The notes under the pieces were generated by a model. It was given only the letters and a program-made list of their open reading frames with translations, did no database searches and was not told the DNA's origin. Made by a program: the position numbers and the translations under genes. A stretch of DNA of 35,506 nt, taken from assembly GCA_026224875.1 (NCBI GenBank), contig JAMFRU010000104.1:1-35506 (forward strand). The letters run 5' to 3'. The DNA is from Acidocella sp. GTDB taxonomy: Bacteria; Pseudomonadota; Alphaproteobacteria; Acetobacterales; Acetobacteraceae. The first letter of the stretch is position 1, and every line of letters starts with the position of its first letter. Below, piece after piece: positions 13,716 to 21,478 of this stretch.

Positions 13716-16706
13716 GTGCAACCTGAGGCTGAAAAAATGCCGCGCCCCGCACATGAAATACTGCATCCCGCTTGCCCCGTAAAACCCGCCTGGGGCGTGT
13801 TCGATGGCGGTTGGTACTTGAACCGTTATGCCGATGCGCGGGCGGTTTGCGCGGGCAAAGGCGGAGATGCGGCGTTGCTGTATTATCTGCGTGTGGGCGC
13901 GCGGCTGGGGCATAGTCCGAGTCCGTTGTTTGACGAGGTGTTTTATCTCGCGCGCAATCCGGATATCGCCGAGCTGGTGCGGGGCGGGGGTTATGCCTCG
14001 GGGTTCGACCATTTTTGCCAACATGGGCATCGCGGGGTTTCGCCGCACTGGCTGTTTGATGATGCACTTTATGCCGATTTGTATGAGGATATGACGATCG
14101 AGAATCTCGATCTGCACCAGTGCTACGGCCGGTACGATCATTATCTGAAATCGGGCCAGCGCGAGCGGCGGCTGGGGCATTATTTGTTCGATAGCGATTT
14201 TTATCGGGTCCAGGCGTTGGCTGCAGGTGTGTCCGCCGAGGAGGTGGATGCGTTGGGGCCTTATGTGCATTATCTCGCCCGGCTGGGGGCGGGCTTTGAG
14301 GAGATCGCACCTTCGGTTTATTTCGATCCCGGCTGGTATGGCGAGCATCATCCGGGGGCGAAGGCGGAGGTGATGCGTGGGCGGTATGGGGCGTTGCTGC
14401 AGCAGTATCTGACCAACGAGCGGCCGGCTGATTTTGATCCGGTGTCGGAATTTTCAGAGAGTTTTTACCGGCGTAGGCACGGCGATATTGCGGCGGCGAT
14501 TGAGGCTGGGCTGTACCGCAATGCGTATCAGCAATTTGTGCAATATGGTTGTTTTGAATTGCGCCAGCCGGGACCGGATATCGATCTCGCCTATTACCGC
14601 GACGTGAATGAGCGGGTGCGGCATGATTTGAATACTGGCGTGGTGCGCGATGCGTTTGCGCATTTGCGTCTGGTGGGATTGCGGGTGAAACTGCCCTATT
14701 GCCCGCCAGATGCACAGCCGAGCCCGGATGAGGGTTTTACGCGCGCGGCGTTTGTGGAGAAGGCGCGGGCGGATTTGGCGTTGTTTGCGCGGGTGAGGTT
14801 GGATTTTACCTGCACCGTGCCGCCTGTGCTCAGTGTTATTATGGTGGTGTTCAACCGGTTTGAACTGACGATGCGGGCGCTGGCCTCGCTGCGGCAGAAT
14901 TTTTCCGGGGCTATGGATCTGGTGGTGGTGGATAATGGTTCCACCGACGAAACCCGGCGGCTGGGGGATTTTGTGCTTGGCGCCAAGATTATCCGGGCGG
15001 AGAGCAATCTGGGGTTTTTGTGCGGGGCTAATTTGGGGTTGGCGCAGGTCAGCGCGCCGGTTTTGTTGTATTTAAATAACGATATTGAGATTGGATATGG
15101 CGCTGTGGCGCTGGCGTTGCGGCGTTTGGAGAGTGCCACAGAAATTGGCGCGGTTGGTGGGAAGATTATTCGCACTAATGGAAAGTTGCAGGAGGCGGGC
15201 TCAATTTTGTGGAATGAGGGCACTGCTGTTGGGTATATGCGCGATGCATCGCCGCTGGTGCCGGAGGCGAATTTTGTTCGCGAGGTGGATTTTTGCTCCG
15301 CGGTGTTTTTGCTGTGCCGTACCGCGCTGGTGCGGGATCTGGGCGGGTTCGATGAGGGGTTTGCGCCGGCTTATTATGAGGATGTCGATCTCTGCGTGCG
15401 GATGATTATTTCGGGGTTTCGGGTGGTGTATGATCCGGCGGTGAGTGTGACGCATCTGGAGTTTGGCAGTGCCAGTACGGCCGAGGCGTCGATGGCGTTG
15501 ATGCGGCGCGGCCGGCGAATTTTCCGTGAAAAACACGAGGTTTTTTTGCAGGGCCAGCTTGCGCCGGTGGGCCATCATCAGGTGGCGGCGCGTGGGCGGG
15601 GCGGGCGGAAACGCGTGCTGTTTATTGAGGATACGGTGCCGTTGCGCAGGCTTGGTTCGGGGTTTGTGCGCTCGAATGATGTGGTGCGTGCCATCGATGC
15701 GGCAGGGTACGAGGTGCATGTATTTCCGATGAACGGCGCGCCTTATGATGTGATGAGCCTGTATGGGGATTTGCCCGATACTGTGGAGGTGCTGACGGAC
15801 CGGTGTTTTGATGGGCTGGGGGAGTTCCTCAAGGAACGGCAGGGGATTTACGATATTATCTGGGTGGCGCGGACGCATAATCTGGCGAGGGCGTTGCCGC
15901 TGCTTGCAGATATGAAGCGGGTTCGCGTGGTGTTGGACACGGAGGCGGTGACGGCGCCGCGTGAGGCGCTGCGGGCGGCGCTGTTGGGTGAGGCGTTTGA
16001 TGTGAAGGCGGCGCTGGCGGCGGAATGCGAGGTGGCACGTAAGGCACATGCAGTGCTGGCGGTGAATGCGGCCGAGGCCTCGTTGCTGCGTAAGGGCAAA
16101 GTTAGGAAGGTTTCGGTGCTGGGAACGGCGCGGACGGTGGCACCTACGCCTGCGGGTTTTGCGGCACGTGAGGGGTTGCTGTTTGTCGGGGCGATACATG
16201 AGGCTGGTAGCCCGAACCATGATGCGCTGCGGTTTTATGTGGCGCGAATTTTGCCCGAATTGGTCAAGATTTTTGGCAAGTCACCGGTGTTGCATGTGGT
16301 GGGGCATGTGGCGCGGGATATCGATTTGAGCGAATTTTCAGGGCACGGGTTTTTGCAATTACATGGCGAGCTGAGTGATGTAACGCCGCTTTATAACGCA
16401 GCGCGGCTGTTCGTGGCGCCGGCACGGTTTGCGGCTGGAACACCGTATAAGATTTACGAGGCGGCGGCTCACGGTTTGCCTTGTGTGGCGAGCGCGTTGC
16501 TGGCGGGGCAGTTGGGCTGGGGGGCGGCCGAGATTCTGGCGGCACCTGCGGACGATCCGGCTTTGTTTGCGCAGGCGATTGCGCATTTGTATCGCGATGA
16601 GGCGTTGTGGTTGAGCTTGCGGCAAGGGGCTTTGGCGCGGATTGGCGCTGAGCATCGGATGGAGGATTTTAACGCTGCCGTGGCGGGGGTTTTGGGTAAG
16701 GCGTAG
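13716..16706 (+). CDS. Large two-domain glycosyltransferase (repeat region + GT2 + GT4-like)
   Basis: A 996-residue protein, not recognised as a named gene. Residues about 25-330 hold some six degenerate repeats of the type FDxxWYLxxYxDxxxA...HYLxxGxxxG..PxxLFD (FDGGWYLNRYADARA, LFDEVFYLARNPDIA, LFDDALYADLYEDM, LFDSDFYRVQALAA and so on), seen in N-termini of polysaccharide glycosyltransferases. Residues about 370-600 are a GT2 domain: VLSVIMVVFNRFELT, VVVDNGSTDET, the metal-site LNND (453-456) and EDVDLCVRM. From about 625 a second, GT4-like half follows (KRVLFIEDTVP ... LLFVGAIHEAGSPNHDAL ... AGTPYKIYEAAAHGLPCVA). The start may be GTG 13716 or ATG 13737. Probably builds cell-surface polysaccharide; it stands alone, without other glycan genes around it. 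Confidence 0.85.
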   Translation: MQPEAEKMPRPAHEILHPACPVKPAWGVFDGGWYLNRYADARAVCAGKGGDAALLYYLRVGARLGHSPSPLFDEVFYLARNPDIAELVRGGGYASGFDHFCQHGHRGVSPHWLFDDALYADLYEDMTIENLDLHQCYGRYDHYLKSGQRERRLGHYLFDSDFYRVQALAAGVSAEEVDALGPYVHYLARLGAGFEEIAPSVYFDPGWYGEHHPGAKAEVMRGRYGALLQQYLTNERPADFDPVSEFSESFYRRRHGDIAAAIEAGLYRNAYQQFVQYGCFELRQPGPDIDLAYYRDVNERVRHDLNTGVVRDAFAHLRLVGLRVKLPYCPPDAQPSPDEGFTRAAFVEKARADLALFARVRLDFTCTVPPVLSVIMVVFNRFELTMRALASLRQNFSGAMDLVVVDNGSTDETRRLGDFVLGAKIIRAESNLGFLCGANLGLAQVSAPVLLYLNNDIEIGYGAVALALRRLESATEIGAVGGKIIRTNGKLQEAGSILWNEGTAVGYMRDASPLVPEANFVREVDFCSAVFLLCRTALVRDLGGFDEGFAPAYYEDVDLCVRMIISGFRVVYDPAVSVTHLEFGSASTAEASMALMRRGRRIFREKHEVFLQGQLAPVGHHQVAARGRGGRKRVLFIEDTVPLRRLGSGFVRSNDVVRAIDAAGYEVHVFPMNGAPYDVMSLYGDLPDTVEVLTDRCFDGLGEFLKERQGIYDIIWVARTHNLARALPLLADMKRVRVVLDTEAVTAPREALRAALLGEAFDVKAALAAECEVARKAHAVLAVNAAEASLLRKGKVRKVSVLGTARTVAPTPAGFAAREGLLFVGAIHEAGSPNHDALRFYVARILPELVKIFGKSPVLHVVGHVARDIDLSEFSGHGFLQLHGELSDVTPLYNAARLFVAPARFAAGTPYKIYEAAAHGLPCVASALLAGQLGWGAAEILAAPADDPALFAQAIAHLYRDEALWLSLRQGALARIGAEHRMEDFNAAVAGVLGKA

Positions 16707-16731
16707 GGCTGTGTTTTTGGCACGGAGGTTA

Positions 16732-16759
16732 CCCCGATGTTCCAAGGGGAACATCGGGG
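16732..16759 (+). terminator. Hairpin downstream of the glycosyltransferase gene
   Basis: CCCCGATGTTCC (16732-16743), a 4-base loop and GGAACATCGGGG (16748-16759) form a perfect 12-bp stem 26 bp after the stop of the glycosyltransferase. It lacks a T-run immediately after it, so termination is likely but not certain. Confidence 0.55.
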
Positions 16760-16774
16760 CTTGATAAGTAAGCG

Positions 16775-16885
16775 GCAGCTTTTTGAAAAAAGCTGCACCA
16801 AAAACTTTTGGCCTTGTGGGCGTTGAACGGTCCAACGCCCACAAGGCCAAAAGTTTTTTGCGTTACTTTTTTGCAAAAAAGTAAC
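16775..16885. repeat. Three-hairpin modular intergenic element (copy B), convergent with comM
   Basis: Same plan as the element at 12300-12419. Hairpin 1: GCAGCTTTTT-GA-AAAAAGCTGC (16775-16796). Hairpin 2: 26-base arms 16800-16825 and 16833-16858, exact reverse complements with a 7-base loop; the outer ends are AAAAACTTTTG and CAAAAGTTTTT. Hairpin 3: perfect 24-nt palindrome GTTACTTTTTTG/CAAAAAAGTAAC (16862-16885). It lies between convergent genes and could terminate both ways. Stem sequences differ from copy A while the pairing and the CAAAAACTTTTG frame are kept. Confidence 0.8.
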
Positions 16886-16895
16886 TGCTTCTTCT

Positions 16896-18416
16896 TCAAG
16901 CCTGACGCTGTAGCGTGGCCTGTTTGGGCATGCGGTGGCGGTAGCGTAGGGCCTCGGCGATGTGCTGCTGCTGGATGTTATCCTGCCGGTCGAGATCCGC
17001 GATGCTGCGGGCGACGCGCAAGGAGCGGGTAAAGCCGCGGGCGGAGAGGCGCAGTTTGGTTGCGGCCATTTCCAGAAAATCTCTGGCTTTGTCGTCGATG
17101 AGGAAAATATCCGGGCTGGCTTCGGCATTGGTCCACGGGCCGTCAGCACCGCCGCGGTGGCGCTGGCGGGCGCGGGCTTCGGCCACGCGTGCGGCAACCT
17201 GTGCGCTGGATTCGCCCAAGGGCAGCCAAGTGAGGTCGTAGGCGTTGAGGGGAATGATGTCGATGACCAGATCCATGCGGTCGAGCAGCGGGCCGGAGAG
17301 TTTGGACTGGTAGTCCTCGCCGCAGCGCGGGGCGCGGCCGCAGGCACGGCCGGCATCATCCAGATAGCCGCAGCGGCAGGGGTTCATGGCGCCGACGAGC
17401 TGGAAGCGGGCGGGGTAGGTGACGTGCGCAGCCGCGCGGCTGACGGTGGTGTGGCCGGCTTCCATGGGCTGGCGCAAAGCCTCCAGCGTGGCGCGGGGAA
17501 ATTCGGGCATTTCGTCAAGGAACAGCACGCCGCGGTGGGCGAGTGAAACTTCGCCGGGCTTGGCGCGGTTGCCGCCACCGGCGATGGCGGCCTGGCTGGC
17601 GGAGTGATGCGGCTCGCGGAAGGGCGGGCGGGTGACGAGGCGGCCGTCTGACAGCATGCCGGCGACGGAATGGACCATGCTGACCTCCAAAGCCTCGCGC
17701 GGGGTGAGGTCTGGCAGCAGGCCGGGCAGACGAGCGGCGAGCATGGATTTGCCACCGCCGGGCGGGCCGATGAGGAGCAGGTTGTGGGCGCCGGCGGCGG
17801 CTATTTCCAGCACGCGGCGGCCGGAGTCCAGGCCACGTATGTCGCCGAGGTCTGCGTATTTGGTGCCGGTGCCGAGCTGGCCGGGTGGTGGGGCTGAGAG
17901 GAGCTGGGTGCCGCGGAAATGATTGATGAGGCAGAGCAGGTCCGGGGCAGCGAGCACGGTTAGGTCGCCGGCCCAGCTGGCCTCGGAGCCTTGGGATTCG
18001 GGGCAGATGAGGCCAAGGCCGCGCCCGGCGGCGGCGATGGCGGCGGGGAGCACGCCGGCGACCTGGTTGATGCGGCCATCGAGCGAGAGTTCACCGAGGG
18101 CTGCGAATTCGGCCAGCTCTTCGCGGGGGAGAATGTCCATGGCGGCGAGTACGGCCAAAGCGATGGGCAGGTCGAAATGGCTGCCCTCTTTCTGCATGTC
18201 AGCCGGGGCGAGGTTGACCAGCACGCGTTTGGGCGGGAGGGCGAGGCCCATAGCGGTAAGGGCGGCGCGGACACGCTCGCGGGCTTCGCCTACGGCTTTG
18301 TCTGGCAGGCCGACGACGAGGAAATTGGGCAGGCCGGTGGCGATTTGCACCTGCACTTCGACACGCTGGGCGTCGATGCCGGCGAAGGCAAAACTATTGA
18401 CGCGCGCAATGGACAT
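16896..18416 (-). CDS. comM: ComM/YifB family AAA ATPase (Mg-chelatase-like)
   Basis: A 506-residue protein with the ComM layout: an N-terminal Lon-like S16 fold (MSIARVNSFAFAGIDAQRVEVQVQ ... PADMQKEGSHFDLPIA), then a Mg-chelatase-type AAA+ motor with Walker A GPPGGGKS (217-224), the SVAGM/REPHHSAS region, Walker B GVLFLDEMPEF and an NPCRCGYLDD ... CGRAPRC cysteine cluster, and a C-terminal Mg_chelatase_C domain. In naturally transformable bacteria ComM is a hexameric branch-migration helicase that extends recombination of incoming DNA; the protein is also widespread in other bacteria. It converges with the glycosyltransferase gene and is followed upstream by the ydfG-like gene on the same strand. 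Confidence 0.93.
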   Translation of the reverse strand: MSIARVNSFAFAGIDAQRVEVQVQIATGLPNFLVVGLPDKAVGEARERVRAALTAMGLALPPKRVLVNLAPADMQKEGSHFDLPIALAVLAAMDILPREELAEFAALGELSLDGRINQVAGVLPAAIAAAGRGLGLICPESQGSEASWAGDLTVLAAPDLLCLINHFRGTQLLSAPPPGQLGTGTKYADLGDIRGLDSGRRVLEIAAAGAHNLLLIGPPGGGKSMLAARLPGLLPDLTPREALEVSMVHSVAGMLSDGRLVTRPPFREPHHSASQAAIAGGGNRAKPGEVSLAHRGVLFLDEMPEFPRATLEALRQPMEAGHTTVSRAAAHVTYPARFQLVGAMNPCRCGYLDDAGRACGRAPRCGEDYQSKLSGPLLDRMDLVIDIIPLNAYDLTWLPLGESSAQVAARVAEARARQRHRGGADGPWTNAEASPDIFLIDDKARDFLEMAATKLRLSARGFTRSLRVARSIADLDRQDNIQQQHIAEALRYRHRMPKQATLQRQA

Positions 18417-18466
18417 GAAACACCCGTTAAGAGTGTGTTCACGTTACGGGTGCGCGGTGGGGTTGT

Positions 18467-19216
18467 CTAGTTGCGTTTGACGGCGAAGGCGGCGGCGGCC
18501 TGGCAGGTGGGCATCATCTCTATCCGGTTGATGTTCATGTGGCGGGGCAGTGAGATGAGCCAGGACGCGGTTTCGGCGATGTCTTCCGGGCTGAGCGGGG
18601 TGATGCCGGCGTATACGGCGGCGGCGCGGGCCTCATTGCCGTCGAAGCGGACTTTGGAAAATTCGGAGCCGCCGACCATGCCGGGTTCGATGTCCGTGAC
18701 GCGGATGTTTTTGCCCACCAGATCGGCGCGCAGGTTGAGGGAGAATTGCTGCACGAAGGCTTTGGTGCCGCCGTATACATGGCCGCCGGGATAGGGGTAC
18801 ACGCCGGCGACGGAGCCGAGGTTGAGGATGATGCCGTCGTCGCGGGCGACCATTTGCGGGAGCACGGCCCGGGTCATGTGGATGAGGCCGGTGACGTTGG
18901 TGGCAATCATCGTGTCCCAGTCGGACAGATCGGCTTCCCAGGCGGGGGAGAGGCCGAGGGCGAGGCCGGCGTTGTTGATCAGCACGTCTATCTGGCGCCA
19001 GGCTTCGGGCAGGGACGCGGGGAAGGCGGCGACGGCGGTTTTGTCGGTGACGTCGAGCTGGAGGGGGAGCAGGTTTTCGCCGAGTTCGGCGGCGAGGGCT
19101 TCCAGGCGTTCGAGGCGGCGGCCGGTGGCGATGACGCGGTGGCCGTCACTCACGAGGCGGCGGGCGAAGGCGGCGCCGAAACCCGCGGTGGCGCCGGTGA
19201 CCAGAATTGTTTTCAT
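18467..19216 (-). CDS. ydfG: YdfG-type short-chain dehydrogenase (3-hydroxy acid / serine dehydrogenase)
   Basis: A 249-residue classical SDR. The nucleotide site is TGATAGFG (residues 7-14) with ATGRRLERL after strand 2 (an arginine pair that favours NADP). NNAGLALG, LGSVAG and the active-site YGGTK follow. The C-terminal half (RVTDIEPGMVGGSEFSKVRF and the closing NINRIEMMPT) matches E. coli YdfG, an NADP-dependent dehydrogenase acting on L-serine, L-allo-threonine and 3-hydroxy acids including the malonic semialdehyde of pyrimidine breakdown. Upstream of comM on the same strand with a 50-bp gap, so perhaps its own unit. Confidence 0.92.
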   Translation of the reverse strand: MKTILVTGATAGFGAAFARRLVSDGHRVIATGRRLERLEALAAELGENLLPLQLDVTDKTAVAAFPASLPEAWRQIDVLINNAGLALGLSPAWEADLSDWDTMIATNVTGLIHMTRAVLPQMVARDDGIILNLGSVAGVYPYPGGHVYGGTKAFVQQFSLNLRADLVGKNIRVTDIEPGMVGGSEFSKVRFDGNEARAAAVYAGITPLSPEDIAETASWLISLPRHMNINRIEMMPTCQAAAAFAVKRN

Positions 19217-19287
19217 CGCCTTGCTCCTTGTGATGCTGGGCGGGATATTGGCGAGGTTGCGGGATTAGGCAAGCAGGGGGTGGCGAT

Positions 19288-19701
19288 ATGGCAGGTGGGT
19301 TTTTGGCGGGCAAAGGGGCGGCGCCGGAGCGGTGGGCGGCGCTGGTGCCGGAGCTGCTGGTGAGCGATCTGGTGCGCAGCGTGCGGTTCTGGTGCGATTT
19401 ACTGGGGTTTGTTGTGGCGTATGAGCGGCCGGGGTTTGTGTATCTTACGCGCGGTGAGCTGCAGGTGATGCTGTGCGGGCGGGATGGGAGCTGGGAAACG
19501 GGTGAGATGCAGCCGCCGTTTGGGCGGGGGATTAACTTGCAGATGGTGGTGCCGGCGATTGCGCCGATTTTGAGCGCGTTGGCGGCGGCGGGGTGGGGAT
19601 TATACCAGGCACCGGTTGAGGCTTGGTATGAGGTGGGGCAGCGCGAGTTTTTGGTGCAGGATCCGGATGGGTATTTGCTGCGGTTTGCTGAGACGATTTA
19701 G
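19288..19701 (+). CDS. VOC-fold protein, bleomycin-resistance/glyoxalase-like
   Basis: A 137-residue protein with two beta-alpha-beta-beta-beta units: VPELLVSDLVRSVRFWCDLLGFVVAYERPGFVYLTRGELQVML in the first, INLQMVVPAIAPILSALAAAGW ... REFLVQDPDGYLLRFAE in the second. The EFLVQDPDGYLLRF ending is typical of bleomycin-binding (BLMA-like) members, which act as dimers and often bind rather than change their ligand. The residues for a metal site are only partly conserved (no clear His at the first strand), so antibiotic sequestration is more likely than enzymatic glyoxalase activity. ATG 19288 is divergent from ydfG by 71 bp. It is the last gene with the G-ending codon style of the core chromosome. 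Confidence 0.8.
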   Translation: MAGGFLAGKGAAPERWAALVPELLVSDLVRSVRFWCDLLGFVVAYERPGFVYLTRGELQVMLCGRDGSWETGEMQPPFGRGINLQMVVPAIAPILSALAAAGWGLYQAPVEAWYEVGQREFLVQDPDGYLLRFAETI

Positions 19702-19737
19702 GAGCGTAGCAACCATTAACTGCTGACTGCTTTTGCG

Positions 19738-19992
19738 GTGTCATTTTGTTGTTTCCATGGCGTCTCCCTTGTTGCCACGGAGGGCATCGTGCCCTGCATT
19801 CCCCCAACCAAAAGCCGCAAGCAGGCACTCGACTATGACAAAATCCTGTATCGCCAGCGCCACAAGATCGAGAACATGTTCGCCAAGCTCAAAGACTGGC
19901 GCCGCATCGCCACACGCTACGACCGATGTGCACACACATTCTTCTCAGCCATCTGCATCGCAGCCACTGTCGCCTTCTACCTCAAAGAATGA
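19738..19992 (+). pseudogene. IS5-family transposase remnant, C-terminal end
   Basis: About 70 codons, from around 19780 (GIVPCIPPTKSRKQ) to the TGA at 19990, encode the end of a DDE transposase of the IS5 group: DYDKILYRQRHKIENMF with the glutamate of the third catalytic motif, then KLKDWRRIATRYDRCAHTFFSA and a hydrophobic end. The two catalytic aspartates and the whole N-terminal part are missing, and the sequence before 19775 is unrelated. The ATGAGTCCTGACCCTAG stretch right after the frame may be the remains of the terminal repeat. It marks the left edge of the region whose composition differs from the core. Confidence 0.8.
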
Positions 19993-20297
19993 GTCCTGAC
20001 CCTAGTCCGGAATCATCCCTCTTAACCTACTCAAGCTTGCCCGTTGAGGGTGGCATGGATGACTGACCCGATGTCTGCTTCACACTCCTGCGGACCAGAA
20101 GCGGACCGTCCACTAACGACCATCCGTAGCAGCGGGACGCCTTGCGCCCATCGTGGGCATTCCGGCCGAATGCGCCTGCTCCGGATCGCTGCCATTCCGC
20201 TTGCTGAGTTAATCCAAAATCCTGCAGCACGCGGCAGGTCGTGTCTTCGAGATAACCTGTCTCATCAGCTTACCATCCGCCACATCTTTTGCCATTG
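19993..20297. other. Gene-free stretch behind the IS remnant
   Basis: About 300 bp without a convincing gene. The only open frame of some length (67 codons on the minus strand, 20027-20230) has no recognisable motif or ribosome site. It is probably debris from the insertion that left the IS5 remnant, leading into the promoter at 20298. Confidence 0.5.
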
Positions 20298-20326
20298 TTG
20301 ACACGCAAATAAAATCTTCCTACTAT
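20298..20326 (+). promoter_or_regulatory. Sigma70-type promoter for the sulfate-binding protein gene
   Basis: Perfect TTGACA (20298-20303), 17-bp AT-rich spacer, TACTAT (20321-20326, five of six with the key bases). The start codon follows 46 bp further on. One of the strongest matches in the window. Confidence 0.7.
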
Positions 20327-20372
20327 TCCTATATAAAAAGTGTTGTAAGGTACTCGAAGAGGCATTATTGAA

Positions 20373-21437
20373 GTGAACTCATCCAATCGATCGGTCGTTA
20401 GACGTCTTGCGCGAAACGTCTCCTGGTTAAACCTATTTGGAGCTATAGCCGTTCTTGTGGCTGCCGGTTTGATCATCGGTAAAAATTGGCCACATAACAC
20501 CTCGCAGGACATCGTGAATGTCTCTTACGACGCCACGAGTGCGCTTTATACAGCACTAGATCAGCAGTTCATCGCGCAATATCAAAAACAAACGGGAATA
20601 AAACTTCACATCATAGAATCGCATGGCGGCTCCTCTCGTCAGGCTCGAAGCGTCATCAGTGGTGAACAAAAGGCCGATGTCGTAACGCTTGGCCTCGTTA
20701 CGGATGTGGACAGCCTAGCCAAACACGGTCTCATTGCTGCCAATTGGCAAACCCGGCTGCCAAATAATTCCATTCCTTATACGTCGACGATCGTTTTCGT
20801 CGTGCGCAAGGGAAACCCAAAACATATACGAGACTGGCCCGATCTGATCCAGAACGGCGTTTCGATCATCATGCCAAGCCCGAACTCCTCTGGGAGTGGA
20901 AAGCTAAGTGTGCTCGCGGCGTGGGGCGCCATTACCACGCGCGGTGGCAGCGAAGCCGACGCCACTACCTATCTGAAAGCTCTTTTCCAGCACGTCGCCG
21001 TCTATGATGTCGGCGCCAGCGGCGCCACAACCACCTTCACGGTCGAAAATACCGGCGACGTCCAACTCGCCTGGGAAAACCAGGCATTACAGGAAGTCGC
21101 CGCGGATAAAGTCGATTTTGAGATTGTTTATCCGCCGGTTAGCATCCTCGCTGAGCCAGCTGTCGCCTGGGTCGATGCAAATCTGGCAAACGCGCGCAAA
21201 GCAGCCTACTCACAGGCCTATCTGGAATACCTCTTTACCGACCAGGCACAGGATATTATCGCCCGGTCCGGCTACAGGCCTGTCGATCCGACAATTCAAG
21301 CAAAATATGCCAGCACTTTTCAGAATATAAAGCTGTTTCCCGTTACCGCCATCGCGAAAGATTGGTCAGACGCGCAGGTGAAATTCTTCGCCCCAGACGG
21401 TATCGTTTCTGACATTCTGCCTAGCAAAACGAATTAA
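20373..21437 (+). CDS. Sulfate/thiosulfate-binding protein (Sbp/CysP family)
   Basis: A 354-residue protein of the periplasmic sulfate-binding family. The family core is exact: VSYDATSALYTALDQQFIAQY, then SHGGSSRQARSVISGEQKADVVTLGL and, further on, LVTDVDSLAKHGLI, SPNSSGSGKLSVLAAWG and the ligand-loop region GATTTFTVENTGDVQLAWENQAL. Residues 18-37 form a hydrophobic helix after a basic start; no obvious cleavage site follows, so it may stay anchored to the membrane. Starts at GTG 20373 downstream of a good promoter. Known partners are the CysT/CysW/CysA ABC proteins, but none is here: a SulP permease follows 41 bp later and is likely cotranscribed. Confidence 0.9.
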   Translation: MNSSNRSVVRRLARNVSWLNLFGAIAVLVAAGLIIGKNWPHNTSQDIVNVSYDATSALYTALDQQFIAQYQKQTGIKLHIIESHGGSSRQARSVISGEQKADVVTLGLVTDVDSLAKHGLIAANWQTRLPNNSIPYTSTIVFVVRKGNPKHIRDWPDLIQNGVSIIMPSPNSSGSGKLSVLAAWGAITTRGGSEADATTYLKALFQHVAVYDVGASGATTTFTVENTGDVQLAWENQALQEVAADKVDFEIVYPPVSILAEPAVAWVDANLANARKAAYSQAYLEYLFTDQAQDIIARSGYRPVDPTIQAKYASTFQNIKLFPVTAIAKDWSDAQVKFFAPDGIVSDILPSKTN

Positions 21438-21478
21438 GCTTCTAACCCGCATTACAACCACATCAGCCGAGGGCAATT

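Noticed and set aside
15201-16220. 339-codon minus-strand frame over the glycosyltransferase
   Set aside because: Low-complexity Arg/His-rich shadow with no family likeness.
20027-20230. 67-codon minus-strand gene behind the IS5 remnant
   Set aside because: No ribosome site, no motif, and it lies in apparent insertion debris.
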